DNA of 64,000 nucleotides from an uncultured Saprospiraceae bacterium. Its GTDB lineage: Bacteria > Bacteroidota > Bacteroidia > Chitinophagales > Saprospiraceae. The position numbers and the translations under genes were made by a program. Location: positions 52,939-116,938 of the forward strand of contig CALGAW010000024.1 in assembly GCA_937959115.1 (NCBI GenBank), read 5' to 3'. Shown here piece after piece: positions 1 through 8,726 of the stretch. The notes below the pieces were generated by a model. The model did not search any database, was not told the DNA's origin, and was given only the letters and a program-made list of their open reading frames with translations. Position 1 is the stretch's first letter, and every line of letters starts with the position of its first letter.

Positions 1-329
1 TACACCTCCTTCAAAAATTTATCCGTGTAGAGTTTATCCTTGGTATTATTGGGGACTGGATTGATAAAAGCAAAAAGTAGAACGCAAACAGGTAGAAATC
101 CCAAACAACTAATTCTGATTTCTAACAAAAAACCGATTACGTACGTATACTTGGTTTGTAAGAAAGTATCCTTCAGAAAGATGGTGACGTAACTGAACAA
201 ACATTAAAATTTTACCTAACTAGACAAGAAGCATTTTTTACTCCCAAAAATCAACATCTCATTTTGATGACTAAAAAATTGAAACTTTAGACCGTTTGAA
301 TCGTAAGTTAGACCAAGTAACTACTTATT
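1..329. other. Intergenic or decayed left edge, no gene assigned
   Basis: No convincing gene is visible. On the plus strand, positions 162-290 are open for about 42 codons after a stop and end in TAG, but there is no start codon and I do not recognise the peptide. It could be the tail of a decayed gene. No structured RNA or clear promoter was seen. Confidence 0.4.
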
Positions 330-1988
330 ATGACTTGGCAGAATTTCATTGGTAAAGACAAGCTTTTATATCTTATATTTTCGCTAGCTTTAATCTGCTT
401 GGTTATCACCTGCTTTTCTGCCTATCAGAATGTTCAAAAGATAGAAAACCAAAAGAAAACAAGTTTAAAGTTAATGATTACAAAAGGGACAGTTGTTTCT
501 AATGCTAGAATTATGCAAATGTCCGCAGGTCTTTTTATTGTGACTAAAGATCAGAAATGGTATAAAAGAGCGAATGATTCAAAATCAAATTTTCAAAAAA
601 CACTATATAAGTTTAAAAACACTAAACTGAACAAGAAAAGTAGGTATTATTTGAAAGAAATAGATGAGTTTGTTTATCAATTTGAAGAAACGTTCGATGC
701 ATTGTTGCAAGCAAAGACCAGTAAAGAAGTTATACAGTATGACCAGCTACTCGACCAGCAAATTACTTCAATAAATGATGGTTTTGCGGATTTATTATTG
801 CACTTAAATGAAGAACAATTATTGATTCAGCGTCAAGCGGAAATTGTTCAAAATGACGAAATTCTTTCTATGTCTGCCTTTATTGCAAGTTATGATACCA
901 CTAATTTAAACTATTGGGAAGAAAAGTATATGCATAGTGATCAACAACTTGCTAAAGCATTTGAAAATTTAACTTTTGCATTAAAACTAGATCAGACTTC
1001 GATTACTTCAGAAACAAACGATAAACTGTTAGAAACCGAAAAACTGGCCTTTGCCGCAATCCGAAACAAGCAATCCTCAATAGCCAAAGACAAACTCTTT
1101 AGTGAAGATTATCAACAGTTAAAAGACCAATATAACATCCAAACGGGTAAAGCAAACTCGATTATAGAGCACTACCTTTCGATGCTTCAATCAAAGGCAA
1201 CTAGACCCTTCAAACTTCTAATGTTGTTAGGATTATTACTAATATTCGCCCTTGTCTATTTTGCTTACAAAATCGCACAATCAGAAAAACAAGTAGAAAT
1301 CAAAACTGAGGAAAACTACGAACTTGAACAGTACTCCCGTATCGTGTCGCATGATTTGAAGGCACCGCTGCGCAACATATCTGGCTTCCTGACTCTTCTT
1401 CAAAGGAAAGAAGGCGACCACCTTTCTAATGAGTCTCTTGAGTATATCGATATCGTTAAGGATCAAACAGTTCAAATGAGTAACATGATCAATGGAATTC
1501 TTAAACTGAGCCAAGTCAGCAAAAATGAATCGACCCTAGAGAAAATTTCCGTTACAAAACAACTAAAACTGATCACAGAACCCTTTTTAGCAGACAATCG
1601 AACGATCAAATTTAAACTTCCTAAGAAGGAAATTGATATGACTTGCTCGAAAATCCGATTCTCACAAATATTCCAAAACTTAATCTCAAATGCTGTTAAA
1701 TATAGTGACAAGGACGTCGTTCACATTGATATCACTGCTAAAGAAACAAATGAGCAATTGACCTTCAACATCAAAGATAACGGCCCTGGCATCAAAAAAG
1801 AATATGCTGAACGGATTTTTGGCCTCTTCCAAACCCTTGGACCAAAGTCCAAAGAAAACACAGGACTTGGACTTGCCATCGTTAAAAAGGTGGTCGAATC
1901 TGTAGGAGGAAGGATCAGACTACTCACCAACGATCAAACGGAAGAAGGCGCTAACTTTGAGCTCACACTCCCAAGGCAATGGAGTTAG
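330..1988 (+). CDS. Membrane-bound sensor histidine kinase
   Basis: This is a two-component sensor kinase of the inner membrane. One transmembrane helix at about residues 14-34 and a second at about 295-314 enclose a helical periplasmic sensor region of roughly 260 residues, resembling CHASE3-like helical bundles in layout only. A short coiled coil leads into the HisKA domain, where the motif SHDLKAP places the phospho-acceptor at His341. The HATPase domain follows with an N-box (NLISNAVKYSD, near 448-458), DNGPGI at about 483 and GLGLAIVKK at about 512. All catalytic boxes are intact and the protein ends right after the ATPase fold, so there is no receiver domain. No response regulator lies next to it, so it is an orphan here. 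The ATG start places helix one at the usual distance. The ligand is unknown. Confidence 0.9.
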   Translation: MTWQNFIGKDKLLYLIFSLALICLVITCFSAYQNVQKIENQKKTSLKLMITKGTVVSNARIMQMSAGLFIVTKDQKWYKRANDSKSNFQKTLYKFKNTKLNKKSRYYLKEIDEFVYQFEETFDALLQAKTSKEVIQYDQLLDQQITSINDGFADLLLHLNEEQLLIQRQAEIVQNDEILSMSAFIASYDTTNLNYWEEKYMHSDQQLAKAFENLTFALKLDQTSITSETNDKLLETEKLAFAAIRNKQSSIAKDKLFSEDYQQLKDQYNIQTGKANSIIEHYLSMLQSKATRPFKLLMLLGLLLIFALVYFAYKIAQSEKQVEIKTEENYELEQYSRIVSHDLKAPLRNISGFLTLLQRKEGDHLSNESLEYIDIVKDQTVQMSNMINGILKLSQVSKNESTLEKISVTKQLKLITEPFLADNRTIKFKLPKKEIDMTCSKIRFSQIFQNLISNAVKYSDKDVVHIDITAKETNEQLTFNIKDNGPGIKKEYAERIFGLFQTLGPKSKENTGLGLAIVKKVVESVGGRIRLLTNDQTEEGANFELTLPRQWS

Positions 1989-2065
1989 ATAAGATACAAT
2001 GCGGTCTGCCTTTTAGACGATTCTTATGCTTACGATATGGACTATCATCTACAGAAAAAATAGCG

Positions 2066-3262
2066 TTATAACAAATCGCGCAATTCAAATCGAAATTGTT
2101 TAATCTCCTTGCCCCGTTTCACTCGAACTCGGATGGTCTTCCCCACTCGCTTCTGCAACAGTCGTGTAGCCGTCTCAAGATTTAGTGTAAACCGATTCAA
2201 CCCATTCAAACGGAGAATCAGATCTCCTGCCAACAGACCTGCCTCTTCCCCAGGGGAACCGGGTATCAGTCCTTCTACAATCAGCTTATTTAGCATTTCC
2301 CCTTGAATCACCAACAGTAATCCGCTTCTATCATAATCAAAACCTCGGTCATACTTCCCAAGCGGCTTGAGGTACAGGTCATGTTTATAAAAGTCAAAAC
2401 ACACTTTAAATCGCGAAAGCAACCGATTCCCTAATACCCCATCCCTACTTACATCGATCACTGAATCCTCAAGAATAGGCATGTTTTGAAAATGAGTGAT
2501 TAAATTCTTAAACTCATACCCTCCAAGATCCAATCGCTTGATTCGTCCTAGGTAACCTTCTAGATATCCGCCAAGGCCAGAACCGATTTCCCCTTCTACA
2601 ATCTGGATAGGCAACTCAAAATCTGGTCGAGCGTTAGGATGAAGAATCAAGGACAAATCTGCTCCCGTGTCGATCAGCAATCGAGCATCAATCTGTGCAC
2701 TGTCCCTTACCGAAATCGGTACAGAGAGGTAAGGCTTTCCAGAATTCAAATCCATCGGCATTGACTTCCATTGACGGGATGGCTTAAAACTGCTTCTACT
2801 ATAAATGGTTAATTTCTCCTCTTTATAGTTAACACTAAGCAGATTGAATTGAAAAAAATCTGTCCCTAGTATACCATGAATCTCAGTACCGATGATCTGT
2901 TCGATTCTTAGCAAGTCCTCATCCAATACTAGAATAGACATCTTCTTTGTTACTTCAAAACCAAGCGATACATTGAGATTGGGCGCTAAGAAGGCTCCTA
3001 TATCTTGACTTCGATCTGCGCCATACACAATAAACTTTCGATCGAACGAAATATTTGAAGGATGAATCAATACCTTTTTTGTAAGAATTGTGTACCGTGA
3101 TCCCGTATCGATGATAAACCGCAAGGGGATTTTCCCATTGAGACTTACCGTCACAACAATAAAATTATTGACCTTCTCAAAGGGAATGACGACCTTCTTG
3201 CGTCCTTCCAGTAAATTATTAGCCGATTGGCTATAGAGGGCTGTGCAAAAGAAGCAAACCAA
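2066..3262 (-). CDS. Secreted aspartic protease-like protein with C-terminal PDZ domain
   Basis: The protein has two retropepsin-type motifs, IDTGSRYTI (Asp52) and LLIDTGADLSLI (Asp198). It therefore carries two aspartyl lobes in one chain, followed by a PDZ domain at about residues 310-398. This matches the clan AA aspartyl protease plus PDZ architecture known from Bacteroidota. An N-terminal hydrophobic stretch ending in ALYSQS suggests export to the periplasm or surface. The start is unclear: the position given is a TTG, but signal-peptide-like residues continue in frame upstream to a stop at 3311-3313 and contain no ATG, so a TTG, CTG or ATT start somewhere in 3262-3304 is likely. Substrate unknown. 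It stands alone, convergent with the kinase gene. Confidence 0.8.
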   Translation of the reverse strand: MVCFFCTALYSQSANNLLEGRKKVVIPFEKVNNFIVVTVSLNGKIPLRFIIDTGSRYTILTKKVLIHPSNISFDRKFIVYGADRSQDIGAFLAPNLNVSLGFEVTKKMSILVLDEDLLRIEQIIGTEIHGILGTDFFQFNLLSVNYKEEKLTIYSRSSFKPSRQWKSMPMDLNSGKPYLSVPISVRDSAQIDARLLIDTGADLSLILHPNARPDFELPIQIVEGEIGSGLGGYLEGYLGRIKRLDLGGYEFKNLITHFQNMPILEDSVIDVSRDGVLGNRLLSRFKVCFDFYKHDLYLKPLGKYDRGFDYDRSGLLLVIQGEMLNKLIVEGLIPGSPGEEAGLLAGDLILRLNGLNRFTLNLETATRLLQKRVGKTIRVRVKRGKEIKQFRFELRDLL

Positions 3263-3436
3263 GGAGAAAAGAACAAGAATACGTAAGTTGCAAAAGAAGC
3301 TCAGTGCTGTTTATTTTTAAATGATCATGATATTAATAATCTTTGCTCGATTCATTGTGTCTTGCAATTGACTACTGCTAATTTAGGAACATTTCAAGCA
3401 GTTTAGTAATTTGAGGTAAATTTCATATCCAATAAA

Positions 3437-4384
3437 TTGGAAAATCACACAAAGGGACATATCACACACTCGATAAAAGAAGCCGCTTACCGGCTTGGGT
3501 TTTCACATATCGGAATCTCTAAAGCTGAGGAACTCACAGAAGAAGCCAAATTGCTTGAACAATGGCTCAACCAACACCAACATGGTCAGATGAGCTACAT
3601 GGCCAATCACTTTGAAAAGCGAATCGATCCTAGGAAACTAGTGGATGGTGCCAAGTCTGTGGTTTCACTAATTTATAACTACCATACACCAAAAGAGCAA
3701 CAAGACCCTTCTGCCCCAAAGATTTCCAAGTACGCGTATGGCAAAGATTATCATCATATCATTAAGCGAAAGCTAAAAGATTTAATTCAACACATAGAAA
3801 CAACTATTGGTGCGGTTTCAGGCCGTTGTTTTGTAGACTCTGCCCCTGTAATGGAACGAGAGTGGGCAAAGCGCAGCGGGCTTGGATGGGTAGGAAAAAA
3901 CACCTTGATCATTCATCCCAAGAAAGGGTCTTACTTTTTTCTTGCTGAGTTAATCATTGATTTAGAACTGGAATACGATGGCCCAATGAAAGATCACTGC
4001 GGTACCTGCACTCGATGTATTGATGCCTGCCCGACAGACGCCATCAAGGAAGATGGATATTGGTTGGACGCTAGCAAGTGTATCTCCTATCTTACAATCG
4101 AGTTGAAAGATGCCATCCCAGATGAATTTAAAGGAAAAATGGAAAACTGGGCCTTTGGCTGTGATATATGCCAAGAAGTTTGCCCTTGGAATCGATTTTC
4201 GACGCCACATAACGAACCAGCGTTTGAACCACACGAAGAATTGCTAGACCTAACCAAAAAAGATTGGGAAGAGTTGACTCAAGAAGTGTTTTCCAAAGTC
4301 TTCCAAAAATCTGCCGTCAAGCGCACAAAATACAAGGGATTAATGCGTAATATTAATTTTTTAAAATCAGAAAATGAACCATAG
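3437..4384 (+). CDS. queG: Epoxyqueuosine reductase QueG
   Basis: QueG carries out the last step of queuosine synthesis, reducing epoxyqueuosine in tRNA with a cobalamin cofactor and two [4Fe-4S] clusters. The sequence shows the ferredoxin-like pattern with Cys188, 191, 194 and 198, then Cys215, then Cys242, 245 and 249 followed by PWN. That gives eight cysteines for two clusters. The upstream segment with [10 protein letters not shown] and GWVGKNT is typical of the family. At 315 residues it is the short form without the C-terminal HEAT-like extension. No ATG exists between the upstream in-frame stop at 3407-3409 and this point, so a TTG start (or a nearby ATT) must be used. It is monocistronic. 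Confidence 0.93.
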   Translation: MENHTKGHITHSIKEAAYRLGFSHIGISKAEELTEEAKLLEQWLNQHQHGQMSYMANHFEKRIDPRKLVDGAKSVVSLIYNYHTPKEQQDPSAPKISKYAYGKDYHHIIKRKLKDLIQHIETTIGAVSGRCFVDSAPVMEREWAKRSGLGWVGKNTLIIHPKKGSYFFLAELIIDLELEYDGPMKDHCGTCTRCIDACPTDAIKEDGYWLDASKCISYLTIELKDAIPDEFKGKMENWAFGCDICQEVCPWNRFSTPHNEPAFEPHEELLDLTKKDWEELTQEVFSKVFQKSAVKRTKYKGLMRNINFLKSENEP

Positions 4385-4489
4385 TTCGACATTGACTTAT
4401 GCTAGTCGAAGTGTGATTGATTTAAGACAACATTCATTGTTAAAATTAAATTACCATTTTTCACATTATATACTTCAATACTTAATCAT

Positions 4490-4745
4490 TGAGTGCACTG
4501 CAAAAAGTCTGTTTTTATAAGAATGCAAAAACATTAATAATGAAAATAATATGTAAAACAAATAACACTAAATCCCCGGAAGCAATCGGGCGGGAGGGCC
4601 GAATTGTACTGTTCGAGCGGAGCGAGTTTACAATTCTTGATTTTTTTGGTTCTTTTTGCATCAAGGCAAAAACGAACATTAAACATTAAACTTATTTCTA
4701 ATTTACTGTTAATTACTGAAAATATGACTTTTCGGAGTAGACTCA
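4490..4745. mobile_element. MITE-like element, copy 1, with terminal inverted repeats
   Basis: The left end (TGAGTGCACTGCAAAAAGTC at 4490-4509) and the right end (GACTTTTCGGAGTAGACTCA at 4726-4745) are inverted copies of one another. A second copy with the same ends lies at 55051-55350. Both carry a central hairpin-prone block related between copies in opposite orientation; here it is about 4565-4660 and contains the palindromic arms AATTGTA and TACAATT. No transposase is encoded. It sits just upstream of the acyltransferase gene. The small open frames inside it are not credible genes. Confidence 0.7.
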
Positions 4746-4780
4746 ACATTAATCATTAACAATTAATCATTATTCCAAGG

Positions 4781-6145
4781 ATGTATAATATATTTAGATT
4801 CATCTATAAAATTGCACTTCAGGTTTACTTCAGACAATATAAAGTCATCAACAAAGAAGTCATTCCTCACAAAGGCCCATTGATTGTAGTTGCTAATCAT
4901 CCAAGTACGTTTACAGATCCGATCATCGCTGCAAGTCTGCTGAAACAACAAGTATGCTTTATTGCGAAAGGGACGTTATTCAAAGGAAAATTTAAAAACT
5001 GGTGGATGCGAAATATGGCATTCTCTATTCCCGTACATCGAAAACAAGACAATCCAGCGTTAGCACATTTGAATAAAGACATGTTCGAACATTGCTTCCA
5101 GCATCTAGAATCTAAGGGCACACTTATATTGTTTCCTGAAGGAACAAGCATCAGAGAACGAAAGCTTCGAGAAATCAAGACTGGGGCTGCACGGATCGCC
5201 CTTGGAGCTGAAGCAAGAAACGATTTCAAATTAGGAACAAAGTTACTTTGTATTGGCATCAACTATACGGATCCTCAGTTGTTCAGGTCCGATGCTTGGA
5301 TTAATATCGAAGATCCAATCGAGTTAAAAGATTATAAGGAAGCCTATCTTGAAAATGATCGAGATGCGGTAAAGCAACTAACAGAAAAAATCAAAACGAC
5401 CCTAGAGAAAAATCTGATTTTAATTGAAAATGAAGACGAAGATCAATTTATCAGAAATGTTGAAACGCTTTACAAAAATGAATTGGTAAGCCAGTTCAAC
5501 CTTGACCCCAAATGGCATGGCTTTCCCTTAACCAAAGGAATAGAGCAAGCGGTAAAACACTTTGACGGGCTGGATGAAAAATGGGCAGGTGGAGTTAAGC
5601 TAACCGTCAATCAGTACTTCAATCAACTGAGTAGTTTTCAGCTGGAAGATCGATTTCTGACCCAAGAGGGCAGTAAGAAAAAACCATCATTAACTAGGCA
5701 CTTTTTATATGCTGGAATGCTTCTATTGGGTTTACCGTTTTTCTTATATGGTTTATTGACCAATTATCTGCCCTACTTGATTCCAGGCAAGGTGGCAAAA
5801 CTAATGACTCCATTTGATGCGTTTCGTGGTCCAATAAAAATGACGGTTGGGATCTTTAGCTTTGGTCTCTTCTACAGTATGCTTATACTTCTGTTTATGC
5901 AATATTGGGGTATCAAATCAGTAACTGCGCTGTTGTTCTTTGCCTTGAGTTTGCCGCTTAGTGGCTATTTTGCTATGAGTTATTACCGACGCATTCAAAA
6001 CTTTAAGTCGCTATGGGCATGGCTCACTACTTTTTACAAACATCCTTTAGAAGTAAGCAGTTTAATCCAACAACGTAAGACCATATTAGAAGAGTTGGCC
6101 TTTGCGAAAGATCATTATTTAGGAGCTACAAAAGCTGAAGAATAA
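4781..6145 (+). CDS. PlsC-type 1-acyl-glycerol-3-phosphate acyltransferase-like membrane protein
   Basis: The N-terminal 220 residues form a glycerolipid acyltransferase domain with the catalytic NHPSTFTD motif (His40, Asp46) and the substrate-binding FPEGTS motif (Glu120). A charged middle segment is followed by about three hydrophobic helices near residues 310-400. At 454 residues it is much longer than a plain PlsC and belongs to the larger membrane-anchored acyltransferase group common in Bacteroidota. Likely role: acylation of lysophospholipid or another lipid acceptor at the inner membrane. The acceptor is not determined. The gene starts 35 bases after a MITE-like element, which may supply or disrupt its promoter. 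ATG start. Confidence 0.85.
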   Translation: MYNIFRFIYKIALQVYFRQYKVINKEVIPHKGPLIVVANHPSTFTDPIIAASLLKQQVCFIAKGTLFKGKFKNWWMRNMAFSIPVHRKQDNPALAHLNKDMFEHCFQHLESKGTLILFPEGTSIRERKLREIKTGAARIALGAEARNDFKLGTKLLCIGINYTDPQLFRSDAWINIEDPIELKDYKEAYLENDRDAVKQLTEKIKTTLEKNLILIENEDEDQFIRNVETLYKNELVSQFNLDPKWHGFPLTKGIEQAVKHFDGLDEKWAGGVKLTVNQYFNQLSSFQLEDRFLTQEGSKKKPSLTRHFLYAGMLLLGLPFFLYGLLTNYLPYLIPGKVAKLMTPFDAFRGPIKMTVGIFSFGLFYSMLILLFMQYWGIKSVTALLFFALSLPLSGYFAMSYYRRIQNFKSLWAWLTTFYKHPLEVSSLIQQRKTILEELAFAKDHYLGATKAEE

Positions 6146-6589
6146 AGAAAGTCAGAAAAAGATGGGAGACTGAAGTAAAACTGAAGACGTTTATCCCATT
6201 CTTTTCATGCGCAATACATTCAACTTATGTGAACTAGATTGTTCACCTCTGACTATAATGAAGGCCAAAGAGTTCAAACAAGGCTAAAGGACACTATGAC
6301 CACATCCTACTATAAAACAATGAATCAAACCCTCTACGGGCGAACCAAAACGTTATGGATTGAAGGGCACCCACATTTCATAAACCCCCTATTTTACAGC
6401 CAAGTACAAATAGATATTCGTAGACAATGAATAAATTGAATAAAATATGACAAAACATTTAACAAAATATTAAGAAAAATACAGTAGATTTATATACTAT
6501 TTTACTTTTGGTATGCATTCAACCGAATTTTACCGTTGAATAAATACAAATCAAACTTCATTATTTACTTAATAATCAAACATTTACTT
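6146..6589. other. Intergenic region with candidate promoter
   Basis: About 440 bases without a convincing gene. A 63-codon TTG-initiated frame at 6239-6430 has no recognisable features. A TAnnTTTG box (TACTTTTG) at 6503-6510 could be the -7 element for the secreted protein starting at 6590; no good -33 TTTG accompanies it. Confidence 0.4.
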
Positions 6590-8602
6590 ATGCTGAAACT
6601 TATTACACCCTTATTAATTTGCTTTAGCCTGCTTACTAGTCAGGTCTTTGGTCAAGTTGTATTAACAGAAAACTTTGACACTGGTATTCCAGCAACTTGG
6701 ACAGTTAATGACCTTGGAGCTGCAACTGGTGACTCATGGGCTGGAACTACAGGAGGATTCGGAGGAAGTTACCTTGATGGTACCGAATTCGCTTTTGTCA
6801 ATTCTGATGCTAATGGAAATGGAACCTTAATGATTGAAGAGCTTGTCTCTCCCACATTTGACGGTACTCCGTATACTTCTACAGGATTGTTTGTATCTTT
6901 TGACCACTTTTACAGAAGTGTTGCAGGAGACCAAGGACTAGTTTTGTTAAAAAATACTGCTGGCGGATGGGACACACTTGATGTCTTTGTTGCTGATGAT
7001 GGTGCATTTGGCGGTCCTGCAAATAAAGTTTATGACATTACTTCATCAATCCATGCAGCAATGCAACTTAGATTTGTATATGATGATGGTGATCAATGGG
7101 CTTGGTACTGGGCGATTGACAATTTTAATGTTTACGTACCACTTTCAAATGATATGTCTGCAGTTGGAGTTAAGGCAACTTCCGCTTGTGGAAGTAGTGA
7201 TTCCTATGTTGACGTTACCGTTTTAAACAGTGGATACATAGCACAAAGTAATATACCTGTCAATGTAGACATTTCAGGTGCCTTTACGGCAAATGCGACT
7301 GCGACTATACCTGGACCAGTTGCCCCAGGAGCTTCAATGACAGTTAGTGTTGGACCATTCAACTCTGCTGCTGGAGGAATGGTAATGGTTGATGCTTATT
7401 CTGCTTTAACTACGGATCAAAACACTGCAAACGATACATTAGTAAGCTCAGCGATTTTTGCTGCAGAAGCGTCACCTATGCCAGCTGCATCAGCTGCATG
7501 TCCAGGCTCAGATGCTTATGCTATTGCTATGCCAGTTGCTGGAACTACGAATCAATGGTTCGATGCGGCCAATACACTAGTTGGTACTGGAGACAGTTTA
7601 GCGTTAGGTATGATTACAGCTGACACAACTGTTTATCTATCTACCTCTTCTGTTTCACAAGAAACTGGTGGACTAGCAGACCAAATAGGTGGCGGACAAT
7701 ACAGCTTTTTTGGAGACGGATTGATCTTTGATGTAACGACTCCTATCACACTAGACAGTGTATTCGTTTATGGAATTGACGCTGGTGATGTAACGGTTAA
7801 CTTACTTGATGCTTCAGGTGCTGTTTTAAACACAACAACTGCTCCATTATTAGATATAACAGGCGCAAAATCAGTTATTCCAGTAGGGTTTGCAATCGCA
7901 CCAGGAACAGGATACCAATTAAGTGCAAGTGGATCAACAATTACCTCTTTAAATAGAGAGAATGGAGATGCTGTTTACCCATATAGTTCTAATGGCGTAA
8001 CGATCACAGGACCAATTAACGCACTTGCCGGTTACTACTATTTCTTTTATGACTGGGCTTACACAGCAGGTTGCGAGAGTGGCCAAGTAGCTGTTACAGT
8101 TACGGTTTCTGATCTAGCGGCAACTGCAAATGTCACAAACGAACAAGCAGGTAGTGATGGATCAATTGCCCTAATGCCTATAGGCGGAACAGCTCCTTAC
8201 ACTTACCTTTGGGATAACGGTGAAACGACTGCAACCATTATGAATCTTGTTGCTGGCAACTATTGTGGTACTGTAACAGATGCTGACGGATGTACTGCTG
8301 CATTATGTGAAATGGTAATGCCTCCATCTGCTACTCAGACAATAGAAGGATTACAATCTATTAATTTGTATCCTAATCCAACGCAAAACAGAACAACTCT
8401 AGAGGTAGTTTTTGAAAATGCGCAAGACATAGAAATGGAAGTAAGCAATGTTCTTGGACAAACATTAATTCAAGAAAACTACGGCCAAGTAACAACAATT
8501 CAAGAGGAAATTAACTTAGAGAAGTATCCAGCTGGAAATTACTTCATGATACTGAAATCAGGAAATCAAGTACTGACAAAACGTATCGTACTTTCTAAGT
8601 AA
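6590..8602 (+). CDS. Secreted T9SS cargo with jelly-roll, SprB-like repeat and type A sorting domain
   Basis: An ATG at 6590 gives a clean signal peptide ending in SQVFGQ; an upstream in-frame TTG at 6536 is less likely. The mature protein begins with a choice-of-anchor J/MAM-like jelly-roll domain (ENFDTGIPATW, then a conserved tryptophan-rich strand), about 180 residues. It continues with a CARDB-like segment, an Ig-like segment and one SprB-type repeat (APYTYLWDNGETT). The last 75 residues form the T9SS type A sorting domain (LYPNPTQN, ending in KRIVLSK), which directs export through the outer membrane and cell-surface anchoring. Low-complexity Ala/Thr/Gly composition is typical of surface adhesins. 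Ligand unknown. A strong terminator follows 20 bases downstream. Confidence 0.85.
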   Translation: MLKLITPLLICFSLLTSQVFGQVVLTENFDTGIPATWTVNDLGAATGDSWAGTTGGFGGSYLDGTEFAFVNSDANGNGTLMIEELVSPTFDGTPYTSTGLFVSFDHFYRSVAGDQGLVLLKNTAGGWDTLDVFVADDGAFGGPANKVYDITSSIHAAMQLRFVYDDGDQWAWYWAIDNFNVYVPLSNDMSAVGVKATSACGSSDSYVDVTVLNSGYIAQSNIPVNVDISGAFTANATATIPGPVAPGASMTVSVGPFNSAAGGMVMVDAYSALTTDQNTANDTLVSSAIFAAEASPMPAASAACPGSDAYAIAMPVAGTTNQWFDAANTLVGTGDSLALGMITADTTVYLSTSSVSQETGGLADQIGGGQYSFFGDGLIFDVTTPITLDSVFVYGIDAGDVTVNLLDASGAVLNTTTAPLLDITGAKSVIPVGFAIAPGTGYQLSASGSTITSLNRENGDAVYPYSSNGVTITGPINALAGYYYFFYDWAYTAGCESGQVAVTVTVSDLAATANVTNEQAGSDGSIALMPIGGTAPYTYLWDNGETTATIMNLVAGNYCGTVTDADGCTAALCEMVMPPSATQTIEGLQSINLYPNPTQNRTTLEVVFENAQDIEMEVSNVLGQTLIQENYGQVTTIQEEINLEKYPAGNYFMILKSGNQVLTKRIVLSK

Positions 8603-8621
8603 CAAACTTACTTAGTATAAC

Positions 8622-8657
8622 AAAAACGGTTGTCTTTTCAGGCAACCGTTTTTTTTT
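8622..8657 (+). terminator. Intrinsic terminator of the secreted-protein gene
   Basis: AAAAACGGTTG pairs with CAACCGTTTTT around a ten-base loop and is followed by a run of T. Confidence 0.85.
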
Positions 8658-8726
8658 GCTGAATCGATCGATCCTGCTGCCTTCTATCACCTATCGGTAT
8701 TTGCTCCTTATTAACTAAATCGAGCG

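Noticed and set aside
162..290. Open stretch of about 42 codons at the left edge
   Set aside because: No start codon and no recognised family; mentioned only as a possible decayed gene end.
4489..4689. 66-codon plus-strand frame
   Set aside because: Lies wholly inside the MITE-like element, begins in its terminal repeat and has no protein-like conservation.
6239..6430. 63-codon TTG-initiated frame
   Set aside because: No recognisable motif, non-ATG start and no promoter directly upstream.
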